Shown here one piece after another: positions 1-5,868 of a DNA stretch of 6,656 bases. Every line of letters begins with the position of its first letter. The stretch's first letter is position 1. A program made the position numbers and the translations under genes. Source of the stretch: Candidatus Nanohalarchaeota archaeon (GTDB lineage Archaea; EX4484-52; B79-G9). A model generated the notes under the pieces. The model searched no databases and was not told the DNA's origin. It saw only the letters and a program-made list of their open reading frames with translations. Where the stretch lies: NCBI GenBank assembly GCA_017610545.1, contig JAFCBV010000111.1:1-6656 (forward strand). The letters are read 5' to 3'.

Positions 1-88
1 ACACTATTGCTTGGAAGTTCTATAAGCAAACTCTTCACCATGGCTTTCATAACTGAAATCTACCTTCAGATGACAAAAACAATGTCCC

Positions 89-106
89 ACAAAGCCAAAT
101 AAAAAA
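89..106 (-). terminator. T-rich terminator after the cupin gene
   Basis: Immediately after the TAA stop of the cupin gene the minus strand reads six T residues (complement of 101-106), followed by ATTTGGC and further T-rich sequence. Poly-T tracts alone are enough to end transcription in many archaea. No strong hairpin is visible, so this rests on the T run and its position. Confidence 0.4.
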
Positions 107-457
107 TTACATATCATTACTGCTTCTGATAGATTCAATAATATTAGTAATATCCCCGCTTGCCTTCCAGAAAGTGATTGATACTTCATCAAATGGATTT
201 GTATGCAGGTGATATTTTTCTAAAGGGATATCCAAAGAATCACCTTCATTCAAAATTACTTCCTTGATACTGCCATCATCCTCGACGAGTTTCATCACAC
301 ACTGACCCTTTATTTGAAACAAAGACTCTAACACAGGACGATTATGCTTTGAAATTTCTTGTTTGGGATTGATTTCCAATGTCCCGACACTCAAATTCTT
401 GTCAGAAAAAGCAATCATAATCTTTCCTTGCGGGATGTTGTACAATTCAAAACTCAT
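107..457 (-). CDS. Small single-domain cupin protein
   Basis: Encodes 116 residues with the layout of a small cupin (RmlC-like beta-barrel). Strand-sized hydrophobic segments alternate with turns, and there are two cupin-like motifs. The first is near residues 37-55 (KHNRP...LES...FQIKGQ) and the second near 72-86 (GDSLDIP...YHLHTN), where the histidines could form the metal site. The canonical spacing is only partly preserved, so metal binding and substrate are unknown. Cupins of this size include sugar-nucleotide epimerases and isomerases, small-molecule sensors and dioxygenases; nothing here picks one. The ATG at 457 has no clear Shine-Dalgarno sequence, and a TATA-like element about 25-30 bp upstream suggests a leaderless or very short-leader transcript. 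It diverges from the Dabb-family gene across a 64-bp gap. No signal peptide or membrane segment is visible, so it is probably cytoplasmic. Confidence 0.72.
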   Translation of the reverse strand: MSFELYNIPQGKIMIAFSDKNLSVGTLEINPKQEISKHNRPVLESLFQIKGQCVMKLVEDDGSIKEVILNEGDSLDIPLEKYHLHTNPFDEVSITFWKASGDITNIIESIRSSNDM

Positions 458-477
458 ATTGATTTAGAATGCGAAAG

Positions 478-492
478 ACTTTAAATAACTTT
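478..492. promoter_or_regulatory. Shared divergent TATA-like element
   Basis: The 64-bp gap between the cupin and Dabb genes contains TTTAAATA (480-487), which reads TATTTAAA on the other strand. It lies about 25 bp from the cupin start codon on one side and about 35-40 bp from the Dabb start on the other. A single near-symmetric TATA box could therefore serve both directions. This is inferred from spacing only. Confidence 0.4.
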
Positions 493-521
493 CCGCCATT
501 AAGAACACATAGGTTAAATAA

Positions 522-821
522 ATGATAAGACATATACTCTTACTTAAATTCAGGGAAAACACGTCAACTGAAGCAATAGACCGGATCATGGATAAGTTTT
601 CAGACTGTGAAGAAAAATTAATCGGTCTTACCTCAATTGAATATGGGAAAAATGTAAGTTCTAAGGAGCACTTAAGTAAAGGGTTTACGCATGGTGTGAT
701 TATGAATTTTAAAACACAAGACGATATAATAGCATATAATCATCTCAGGGAACACAAAGAAGCGCAGCAACTCCAAAAACCTCATGTTCTGGATGTCTTG
801 GTATTTGATATTGAATTTTGA
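522..821 (+). CDS. Dabb-family (stress-responsive alpha/beta barrel) protein
   Basis: A 99-residue protein matching the Dabb family (dimeric alpha/beta barrel, ferredoxin-like fold). It opens with MIRHILLLKF, has a central helix (about residues 16-32), then GLTSIEYGKNVSS, the characteristic KGFTHGVIMNFKT strand (about 53-65), a helix with YNHLREHKEAQ, and closes with a VLDVLVFDIEF strand. This order of segments and the conserved histidine near the N-terminus are typical, and the length is usual for a single Dabb domain. Family members dimerise; some are salt- or stress-induced and a few plant and fungal relatives are polyketide cyclases, but most prokaryotic ones have no known activity. The ATG at 522 is preceded by AGGT (511-514) with a 7-nt spacer. 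It lies about 185 bp upstream of the thermosome gene, which has its own promoter, so co-transcription is not required. Confidence 0.8.
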   Translation: MIRHILLLKFRENTSTEAIDRIMDKFSDCEEKLIGLTSIEYGKNVSSKEHLSKGFTHGVIMNFKTQDDIIAYNHLREHKEAQQLQKPHVLDVLVFDIEF

Positions 822-880
822 GAACCTATATGGGTGCTACCTGTTAGTCATATTTGTCCTGTGAGTAAAATTGCATGAAA

Positions 881-897
881 CACAAACTATATAAAAC
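881..897 (+). promoter_or_regulatory. Thermosome promoter (BRE and TATA box)
   Basis: An A-rich BRE-like stretch is followed by CTATATAAAA at 887-896, a near-ideal archaeal TATA box. Transcription should start about 25-28 bp downstream, around 915-922. That gives a leader of about 85-90 nt before the ATG at 1006. Confidence 0.65.
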
Positions 898-916
898 TAA
901 ACTATGAATAAGATAT

Positions 917-937
917 GCAATAGTCAGGTACTATTGC
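917..937 (+). promoter_or_regulatory. Inverted repeat at the thermosome transcription start
   Basis: GCAATAGT (917-924) and ACTATTGC (930-937) form a perfect 8-bp inverted repeat around a 5-nt centre, CAGGT. It falls where transcription is expected to begin, so it could be an operator covering the start site or a hairpin at the 5' end of the mRNA. Archaeal heat-shock repressors such as Phr (Pyrococcus) and HSR1 (Archaeoglobus) bind near the start site of chaperone genes, and the HSR1 site as I recall it is also two arms around a 5-nt centre. The arm sequence here differs, so the binding protein is unknown. Confidence 0.5.
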
Positions 938-1005
938 GTTCTTAAAAAACAAAATACTGTTTTAAAACAAAAAAATATTACCCAATAAAAGGAGGATTGA
1001 TTAAC

Positions 1006-2646
1006 ATGAATGGACAAGGACAACAGCCTATCTTCATATTACCGGAAGGCGCACTAAGAGATACAGGCAAAACCGCACAGCGCACAAACATCGCAGCTGC
1101 AAAAGCAGTCGCAGACGCTGTAAGGACAACACTCGGCCCAAAAGGCATGGACAAGATGCTGACAGACAGTTTGGGTGACGTTGTGATAACAAACGATGGA
1201 GTAACCATCCTTGAAGAGATGGAGATACAGCACCCTGCAGCAAAAATGATTGTAGAGGTAGCAAAAACAATGGACGACGAAGTAGGCGACGGGACAACAA
1301 CAGCAACAGTAGTTGCAGGAAGCTTGCTGAAAGAATCAGAGATACTTCTGGACCAGAACATCCACCCGATAATGATAGCTCGCGGCTATCGTCTCGCAAA
1401 AGAAAAAGCACTGGAAGTCCTAAACAACATTGCAACAACCGTAACAATAAAAGACAAAAAGACCCTCCAGCAGATAGCGATGACCGCAATGACCGGCAAA
1501 GGCGCAGAAGCAGCAAAAGACTACCTTGCAAAAATCGCAGTCGACGCAGTAGTCTCAGTAGCAGACGAAGACAACAGCAAAATAACCGTAGACCTCGACA
1601 ACGTAAAGATCGAGAAAAAAGCAGGCGCATCAACAGACCAGACCGAACTCGTAAAAGGCCTTTTGATAGACAAAGAGCGCGTCCATTCAGGCATGCCGAC
1701 AACCATCAAAAGCGCAAAAATCGCCCTTGTAGACGCAGCACTCGAGATAAAAGAATCAGAAACAGATGCGCAAATAAGAATCACTGACCCAAGCCAGATG
1801 CAGGCATTTGTCGAGCAGGAAGAAAAGATCCTCAAAGAAATGGTAGACAAGATTGTAAACAGCGGCGCAACCGTACTATTCTGCCAGAAAGGAATAGACG
1901 ACCTTGCACAGCACTACCTCTCAAAAGCAGGTATCTACGCAGCACGAAGGGTAAAGAAATCCGACATGGAAGCACTTGCACGCGCAACAGGCGCACGCTT
2001 GGTAACAAACCTCGACGACCTAAGCTCAGGCGACTTTGGATACGCAGGATTGGTAGAAGAGAAAAAAGTAGCAGGCGACGAGATGACATTCATAAGAGAA
2101 TGCAAAGACCCAAAAGCAGTATCTCTTCTCGTCCGCGGCGGAACCGAGCATGTGGTAGATGAAGTAGAGCGCGCAATGAAAGACGCAGTAGGCGGAATAG
2201 CTGCAACCCTTGAAGTCGGCAAATTTGTCGCAGGCGGCGGCTCACCCGAAGCAGAAGTTGCAAAAGAGCTAAGAACATACGCAAATCAGGTAGGTGGCAG
2301 AGAACAGCTTGCAATAAACGCATTCGCAAACGCACTTGAAATCATCCCAAGAACACTCGCAGAAAACGCAGGTCTTGACCCTATAGACATACTGGTTGAC
2401 CTTCGCGCACAGCACGAGAAAAAAAACATCAACGCCGGCGTAAACGTCTTCACAGGCAAAGTAGAAGACATGCTAGAACAAAGCGTAGTTGAGCCACTAA
2501 AAATCAAGACCCAGGCAATTTCATCCGCAGCTGAATCAGCAGAGATGATACTAAGAATCGACGACGTAATAACCGCATCCAAAATGTCCGGCGGCGGCAT
2601 GCCACCCGGCGCAGGCGGGATGCCAGACATGGGCGGCATGATGTAA
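1006..2646 (+). CDS. thsA: Thermosome subunit (group II chaperonin)
   Basis: Encodes a 546-residue archaeal group II chaperonin subunit. Such subunits assemble into a double-ring, ATP-driven folding chamber in the cytoplasm with a built-in lid. The N-terminal equatorial domain carries the nucleotide-binding motifs [12 protein letters not shown] (41-52), [11 protein letters not shown] (59-69) and the phosphate-binding and catalytic VGDGTTT (93-99). The middle holds the intermediate and apical domains. The C-terminal equatorial half has VAGGGSPE (408-415) and [11 protein letters not shown] (456-466), and the tail is the typical Gly-Met-rich sequence (from about 528). Length and motifs are complete. 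A TTG at 997 gives three extra residues, but GGAGG at 991-995 leaves a 10-nt spacer to the ATG at 1006 and only 1 nt to the TTG, so ATG is preferred. The gene is richer in GC-ending and A-ending codons than its AT-rich neighbours, as expected for high expression. Its last 477 bp recur as a fragment at 5869-6345. The A/B subunit label is tentative. Confidence 0.97.
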   Translation: MNGQGQQPIFILPEGALRDTGKTAQRTNIAAAKAVADAVRTTLGPKGMDKMLTDSLGDVVITNDGVTILEEMEIQHPAAKMIVEVAKTMDDEVGDGTTTATVVAGSLLKESEILLDQNIHPIMIARGYRLAKEKALEVLNNIATTVTIKDKKTLQQIAMTAMTGKGAEAAKDYLAKIAVDAVVSVADEDNSKITVDLDNVKIEKKAGASTDQTELVKGLLIDKERVHSGMPTTIKSAKIALVDAALEIKESETDAQIRITDPSQMQAFVEQEEKILKEMVDKIVNSGATVLFCQKGIDDLAQHYLSKAGIYAARRVKKSDMEALARATGARLVTNLDDLSSGDFGYAGLVEEKKVAGDEMTFIRECKDPKAVSLLVRGGTEHVVDEVERAMKDAVGGIAATLEVGKFVAGGGSPEAEVAKELRTYANQVGGREQLAINAFANALEIIPRTLAENAGLDPIDILVDLRAQHEKKNINAGVNVFTGKVEDMLEQSVVEPLKIKTQAISSAAESAEMILRIDDVITASKMSGGGMPPGAGGMPDMGGMM

Positions 2647-2704
2647 GTTTGCCTTAATTATTTGAAAGTGTGGCGCAATGGCGCCATTCTTTATTTCTTT
2701 TTCT
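2170..2704 (+). repeat. Direct repeat copy 1: thermosome 3' end and terminator
   Basis: These 535 bp align without a gap to 5869-6403, at a constant offset of 3,699. By eye I count 31 differences over the 477 coding bases (22 codons changed silently, 8 with an amino-acid change) and none over the 58 bases after the stop codon. Weaker similarity continues further downstream, interrupted by insertions and repeat-number differences. Confidence 0.95.
2671..2704 (+). terminator. Thermosome hairpin terminator
   Basis: TGGCGC (2671-2676), loop AATG and GCGCCA (2681-2686) make a 6-bp GC-rich stem 24 nt after the stop codon. The run TTCTTTATTTCTTTTTCT follows. This resembles an intrinsic terminator with an archaeal T-rich release signal. 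The same element is present unchanged after the truncated copy. Confidence 0.75.
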
Positions 2705-2732
2705 GTTTATTCTTTTATTGGAGTTATGTCTG

Positions 2733-2772
2733 GAAAAATGCGCTTTACTCCTAAAACGGCGCATAAAAAAGT
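2733..2772 (+). repeat. Degenerate ~40-bp repeat unit, single copy
   Basis: This segment runs from AAAAATGCGC through TTACTCCTAAAAC to GCGCATAAAAAAGT. It resembles the three units at 6441-6559 downstream of the second thermosome copy. ATGCGC and GCGCAT at its two ends could pair as a 6-bp stem around a 15-nt loop. It may be an intergenic repeat family copied with the thermosome 3' end. Confidence 0.5.
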
Positions 2773-2931
2773 ATCGTTGATAGTGGTTATATGAAATAGA
2801 ATTTAAGCTATTGGTACCTGTTACAATTGGTTAGAAGAGGTTGGGGCTACCTCCGGTAAAACACATAATATGTGATGTGGAACAGATAGAAATTTAAACA
2901 CTACTGGTAGATAAATAATCCGGTGTTCAAA
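2773..2931 (+). promoter_or_regulatory. Upstream region of the carbamoyltransferase gene
   Basis: No gene is seen here. It contains a 5-bp inverted repeat GAGGT/ACCTC (2837-2841, 2849-2853), a near-palindrome CACATAATATGTG (2862-2874) and a weak TATA-like AATTTAAAC (2891-2899). That box would place transcription near 2918-2925 and give a very short leader. The weak box and short palindromes make this a tentative promoter. Confidence 0.35.
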
Positions 2932-4658
2932 TTGAAAATATTAGGTATTGCATCATTTTATAACAACGCATCTTCGAGTCTTTTGGTCGATGGAAAAGTA
3001 ATTGCCGCCGCCGAAGAAGAGAGATTTAACAGAATAAAGCAAGGGAAAAAATACAATTTTCCAATATCCTTAACAGATTTACCTTTCAATTCCATATCAT
3101 ATTGCCTGGAAGAAGGAGGCATCTCAATTGATGATGTGGATATTGTGGCATATGGATTTGACCCAGCTAAAAAAATTAGCGCATGTTTAAATGACAAAGA
3201 AACCCTACAAGATGATGGTCAGGCCTTTTTTGTGAATCTTTTCAACTATGCTATTCCTTCTTTAGAACAGCCAAGAATATCGTATTACCTCAAAAAAAGA
3301 CTGAACGGAAAAAAAGAGCCTGCAATTGAATTCATTGACCATCATGTATCACATGCTGCAAGTTCTTATTTATTGAGCGGTTTTGCTGAATCGCTGGTAT
3401 TTGTAAATGACGGTTCAGGCGAAGAAGATTGCATAAGTACATTTATTGCGAATGACAATGAGATGATTAAACTTTTTTCTGTTCCAAGAAAGCATTTCCA
3501 AGAAAGCATTCGATAGGTATTACATATCAAAGAGGTACCATGCTTTTAGGTTTCAAAGGTTATCAAGACGAGTATAAGGTGATGGGTCTATCTCCCTATG
3601 GAGAACCATCATATTTTGATTGTTTAATGTCGCAAGTTAATGAAAACAATGGCATACTTGAAATTCAAGATGGGCTGCAAAGCGTCCATAATATGGAGGT
3701 ATTGACAGGAATCAAAAGAAGACAAAAAGGCGAATCTATAGAAGAAATACATAAGAACTTTGCATCATCTTTGCAGAAATTAACTGAATATTCAATAGAT
3801 TATTATATCAAACGTTTAAAAGATGAACAGCCATCATCAGATAATCTTTGCATGTCCGGAGGTGTTGCATTGAATTGTGTCATGAATGAAAAAATAAGAA
3901 AGTTTTTTAAAAATATTTTCATTCAACCGGCTGCCGGTGACGATGGTACGGCCCTTGGTTCAGCTTTATATGTTGCAGGAAAATATGATACTCAATTCAG
4001 AAACAGGAAACTAAATGATTATTTTCTGGGTCCAAGTTATTCGGAAGAATCAATAAAAAGGTTATTGGATATTTCAAAAATAAATTACACGCATATGAAG
4101 AAACAGGATATTTATGATGAAGTTGCTTGGCAATTGGATGATGGAAACGTAATTGCATTATTTCAGGGCAGAATGGAATATGGTCCGCGCGCCTTAGGAA
4201 ACAGAAGTATAATTGCCGATCCCACAAAAAAAGAAATGACGAATAGAATAAATCATGCAATCAAATTCAGGGAAGGTTTCAGGCCGTTTGCTCCCTCTGT
4301 TTTGAAAGAGCATTTTTCAGATTATTTTGAGGGCGATCCCAATGGAAGAGAATATATGCAATTTGTATGCAAGGTGAAGCCAGACAGAATAAAAGAAATA
4401 CCTGCCGTTGTGCATGTAGACGGTACAGCACGGGCGCAAACTGTTGATATGAAATCCAATAAAAATTTATATAATTACATTATGGCATTCAAAGAAAAAA
4501 CAGGAATACCTCTTCTTATAAATACATCATTCAATGTAAATAATTGGTCTTCCTTGGAGGGAAAGCCTATTGTCATGTCGCCTGAACATGCAATCAGTGA
4601 TTTTTATACATCCGGTCTTGATACATTGATTATGGAGGATTTTTTAATAACAAAGTAA
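2932..4658 (+). pseudogene. NodU/CmcH-family carbamoyltransferase, frameshifted
   Basis: Two ORFs (ending at 3516 and resuming in another frame, open to 4658) together form one carbamoyltransferase of about 570 residues. This family moves a carbamoyl group from carbamoyl phosphate via carbamoyl-adenylate to a hydroxyl on a sugar, antibiotic or glycan; the substrate here is unknown. The N-terminal Kae1/YrdC-like part shows LKILGIASFY, EEER (about 28-31), the metal-binding HHVSHA (137-142) and DGSGEED (160-166). The second part shows GFKGYQDEYKVMGLSPYGE, MSGGVALNCV, GRMEYGPRALGNRS (about 408-421 when restored), FRPFAPSVL and NTSFN. A 14-bp tandem duplication at 3482-3510 breaks the frame; removing one copy restores RKHSIGITYQRGTMLLGF. 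No other lesion is seen. The likely start is TTG at 2932, which matches the usual MKILGI beginning and has GGTG 6 nt upstream; GTG at 2923 is the alternative. The second part could be translated from ATG 3540, preceded by GAGGT, but it would lack the metal-binding histidines. It ends 4 bp from the convergent ASCH gene. Confidence 0.92.
3482..3510 (+). repeat. 14-bp tandem duplication causing the frameshift
   Basis: The unit TTCCAAGAAAGCAT occurs twice without a gap (3482-3495, 3496-3509), followed by one further matching base. Fourteen is not a multiple of three, so the extra copy shifts the frame and produces the TAG stop at 3514-3516. Deleting one copy joins the two carbamoyltransferase halves exactly in frame. 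Confidence 0.97.
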
Positions 4659-4662
4659 TCTG

Positions 4663-4995
4663 TTATTCTTGGTTAATAAGAGAAAATCTTACTACCTTTA
4701 GAATATCATGCTTTTTTATGGGTCGAGAATAATATTCTGAATATTTTTGTAACATCTGATTTTCGTTTTCAAATGCTTCATGACCTTTTTTATCTTCATT
4801 TGATAAATTCTCAAAAGTTGTTTCTTTTACAGAAATAATTTTTGCTTTTGCAAATTCTCTTTCATCTTCAGAATTTATCATAGACAATACATCATTAACA
4901 TGCAACTCTTTATCGTCAAAAAGTCTCCATGTCGTGTTTTTTTCACCTGAAATTACCAATTCAATCAGTTCTTCGACAAATTTAAGTTTTTTCAT
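4663..4995 (-). CDS. ASCH-domain protein
   Basis: Encodes 110 residues resembling the ASCH domain, a PUA-like beta-barrel that binds RNA or nucleotides. The N-terminal helix is followed by the signature-like ISGEKNTTWRL (about 15-25), the acidic turn KELHVNDVLSMIN, the strand AKAKIISVKETTFENL and a C-terminal strand KHDILKVVRFSL after a Tyr-rich helix. ASCH proteins act as RNA-binding regulators, or, as in E. coli YqfB, as amidohydrolases of acetylated cytidine; I cannot choose between these. The frame stays open upstream to 5100, but ATG at 4995 is preceded by AGAGGT with a 7-nt spacer, while the extra 35 residues would be encoded by inverted-repeat DNA. The shorter form is therefore favoured. 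It is convergent with the carbamoyltransferase gene (4-bp gap). Its leader of about 100 nt and its promoter contain two adjoining inverted repeats, suggesting tight or autogenous control. Confidence 0.75.
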   Translation of the reverse strand: MKKLKFVEELIELVISGEKNTTWRLFDDKELHVNDVLSMINSEDEREFAKAKIISVKETTFENLSNEDKKGHEAFENENQMLQKYSEYYSRPIKKHDILKVVRFSLINQE

Positions 4996-5022
4996 TTTGA
5001 AACCTCTATTATTTCTGATATC

Positions 5023-5076
5023 GTTCACGCCTATTACTACATTGGCAAACATAACCAAAAAACAATAGGCGTGAAC
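5023..5076 (-). repeat. 13-bp inverted repeat in the ASCH leader
   Basis: GTTCACGCCTATT (5023-5035) and AATAGGCGTGAAC (5064-5076) are perfect reverse complements separated by 28 bp. In the predicted ASCH transcript they lie in the 5' leader, about 28 nt before the start codon, and could form a long stem with an A/T-rich loop. Its right arm touches the next inverted repeat. Confidence 0.8.
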
Positions 5077-5124
5077 TATATGGCAAAGACATATATCCAA
5101 AAAGTTATGTCTTTGACTATAGTT
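5074..5124 (-). repeat. Inverted repeat across the ASCH promoter
   Basis: CAAAGACATA (5084-5093) and TATGTCTTTG (5106-5115) form a perfect 10-bp inverted repeat. The pairing continues outward as AACTATA (5074-5080) and TATAGTT (5118-5124), with a small asymmetric bulge between. It spans from the expected transcription start to the edge of the TATA box, where an archaeal repressor would bind. Confidence 0.7.
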
Positions 5125-5131
5125 ATATACT
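5116..5131 (-). promoter_or_regulatory. ASCH promoter: TATA box abutting ACTATAGT
   Basis: On the minus strand GAGTATATAAC gives a good TATA box (complement of 5122-5129). The palindrome ACTATAGT (5116-5123) follows at once and slightly overlaps it. Transcription is expected near 5098-5103, leaving a leader of about 100 nt. The same palindrome occupies the corresponding place in the promoter of the winged-helix gene. Confidence 0.5.
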
Positions 5132-5303
5132 CTCTTTTATTTTTAAATTTATATGCCGGGCAAATTGAATCACCTTTTAGGAAATTAGTCGTATCGAGAC
5201 GTGAACCCTGCAGATTTTAGTCTGCAGATGGAGCGCATGTTATTTCTTTAATGAAAAAGAATGAATGATCTGATCAAAATATTTACTATACGGATTTTTT
5301 TTG
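5132..5303. other. Non-coding gap with a short hairpin and possible toxin remnant
   Basis: No intact gene is seen. CTGCAGA (5208-5214) and TCTGCAG (5221-5227) form a 7-bp stem with a 6-nt loop, without a following T run. The part from 5240 to 5303 may encode, in a shifted frame on the minus strand, a further piece of the RelE-like toxin (reading KNPYSKYFDQI and ending at TAA 5240-5242). Confidence 0.4.
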
Positions 5304-5468
5304 CTACGCAAAACCCAGTTTAATATTTCTTAATGCGATATTTATCGAGGATAGTAACTGTTCATATGTTGGTTTCTTTTTTGATTTTTTGCCAGACTCA
5401 ACAAAATCCTGCAATTCTTCATACTCTTCGTTTGCTAATTCATCAAATTGAACAATTACGTCTTTCAT
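5304..5468 (-). pseudogene. Truncated RelE/ParE-like toxin gene
   Basis: A 54-residue ORF begins at ATG 5468, 2 bp after the stop of the winged-helix gene, so the two are almost certainly translated together. It starts MKDVIVQFDELANEEYEELQ, has a Lys-rich turn (about 27-33), then PTYEQLLSSINIALRNIK and stops at TAG after LGFA. The pattern of a first strand, a helix rich in Glu/Tyr, a Lys-rich linker and a second helix resembles the N-terminal half of archaeal RelE-type toxins, which normally run to about 85-100 residues and end with strands carrying catalytic residues. Those strands are missing, so an active ribonuclease is unlikely. In the +1 frame the DNA continues with KNPYSKYFDQI, resembling the NP..GD.I segment that usually comes next, which suggests decay by small indels. 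The family match is from memory and is moderate; an intact small protein of other function remains possible. Confidence 0.55.
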
Positions 5469-5470
5469 AT

Positions 5471-5764
5471 TTACATCACAGTTACCGCATTTTCTAATTT
5501 TTTCTTTAGTTTAACAGAAATATCTTCTTTGTATATCCAGATTATACCTTCTTTTAGTATTGCTATTTTGCCACTATCTCCAAGATATTCAAGAATGAGA
5601 TTTAATGTTGGTCTCATAATCTTTTTAGATAGTCTTCGGTCTATTTCATTCTTGGATAGGGGCTCTTCTGCATTTTTTATTATTTTTTCTACATTTAGTA
5701 TTGTATCTAATCTTGGAAAATGTAATACTTCGCCCATTAGGTAGTTTTTTTGTGTTGTTAACAT
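5471..5764 (-). CDS. Winged-helix protein, probable antitoxin and autorepressor
   Basis: Encodes 97 residues with a predicted winged helix-turn-helix: FPRLDTILNVEKIIKNA (helix 1), EPLSKNEIDRRLS (helix 2), MRPTLNLILEYLGDSG (recognition helix), then a beta-hairpin wing KIAILKEGIIWIYK and a Lys-rich C-terminal helix. It is similar in plan to small archaeal DNA-binding proteins encoded just upstream of RelE-like toxins, and the next gene here is such a toxin-like ORF starting 2 bp after its stop. The frame is open to an ATG at 5776, but the ATG at 5764 is preceded by GGTGAT (complement of 5769-5774), a very good archaeal ribosome-binding site, so 5764 is chosen. A 16-bp palindrome lies between its TATA box and start codon, fitting autorepression. 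The role is inferred from fold and context. With the toxin broken, the gene may persist as a regulator. Confidence 0.65.
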   Translation of the reverse strand: MLTTQKNYLMGEVLHFPRLDTILNVEKIIKNAEEPLSKNEIDRRLSKKIMRPTLNLILEYLGDSGKIAILKEGIIWIYKEDISVKLKKKLENAVTVM

Positions 5765-5782
5765 AATTATCACCATATATAT

Positions 5783-5807
5783 TTATACTATAGTATAAGT
5801 TTATATC
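5783..5807 (-). promoter_or_regulatory. Toxin-antitoxin promoter with 16-bp palindrome
   Basis: TTATACTATAGTATAA (5783-5798) is a perfect palindrome. On the minus strand it directly follows GATATAAAC (complement of 5799-5807), the likely TATA box. Transcription should start near 5775-5780, just in front of the GGTGAT ribosome-binding site. A palindrome between TATA box and start site is the expected position for a dimeric autorepressor. Confidence 0.6.
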
Positions 5808-5868
5808 TTATTTAAAGCTATCGGCCTATTCTCGTTAAACTTTTTTCAAGATTTCATTCCTTATTGCA

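Noticed and set aside
4..192. 62-codon minus-strand ORF at the left edge
   Set aside because: More than half overlaps the cupin gene in another frame, its start lies inside that gene and it has no ribosome-binding site. The tail (KVDFSYESHGEEF) looks protein-like and might be a remnant, but this is too weak to annotate.
978..2639. Several long minus-strand ORFs opposite the thermosome gene
   Set aside because: They are Leu/Ser/Arg-rich shadows caused by the biased codon use of the thermosome gene; the same type of shadow appears opposite the fragment at 5835-6338.
2726..2794. 22-codon ORF beginning MSGKMRF
   Set aside because: GGAG lies only 2 nt before the ATG, the ORF is made mostly of the ~40-bp repeat unit and no promoter is evident.
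3516..3540. Programmed frameshift or stop readthrough (including pyrrolysine at TAG) joining the carbamoyltransferase halves
   Set aside because: The halves are in different frames, so TAG readthrough cannot join them, and there is no slippery site; the exact 14-bp duplication explains the break completely.
4996..5100. 35-residue N-terminal extension of the ASCH protein
   Set aside because: It would be encoded by the inverted-repeat leader, is Cys/Val-rich and unlike the domain, and the inner ATG has a good AGAGGT ribosome-binding site.
5448..5744. 98-codon plus-strand ORF opposite the winged-helix gene
   Set aside because: Antisense shadow rich in Phe, Ile and Ser, with no ribosome-binding site; the minus-strand frame has a recognisable fold and signals.
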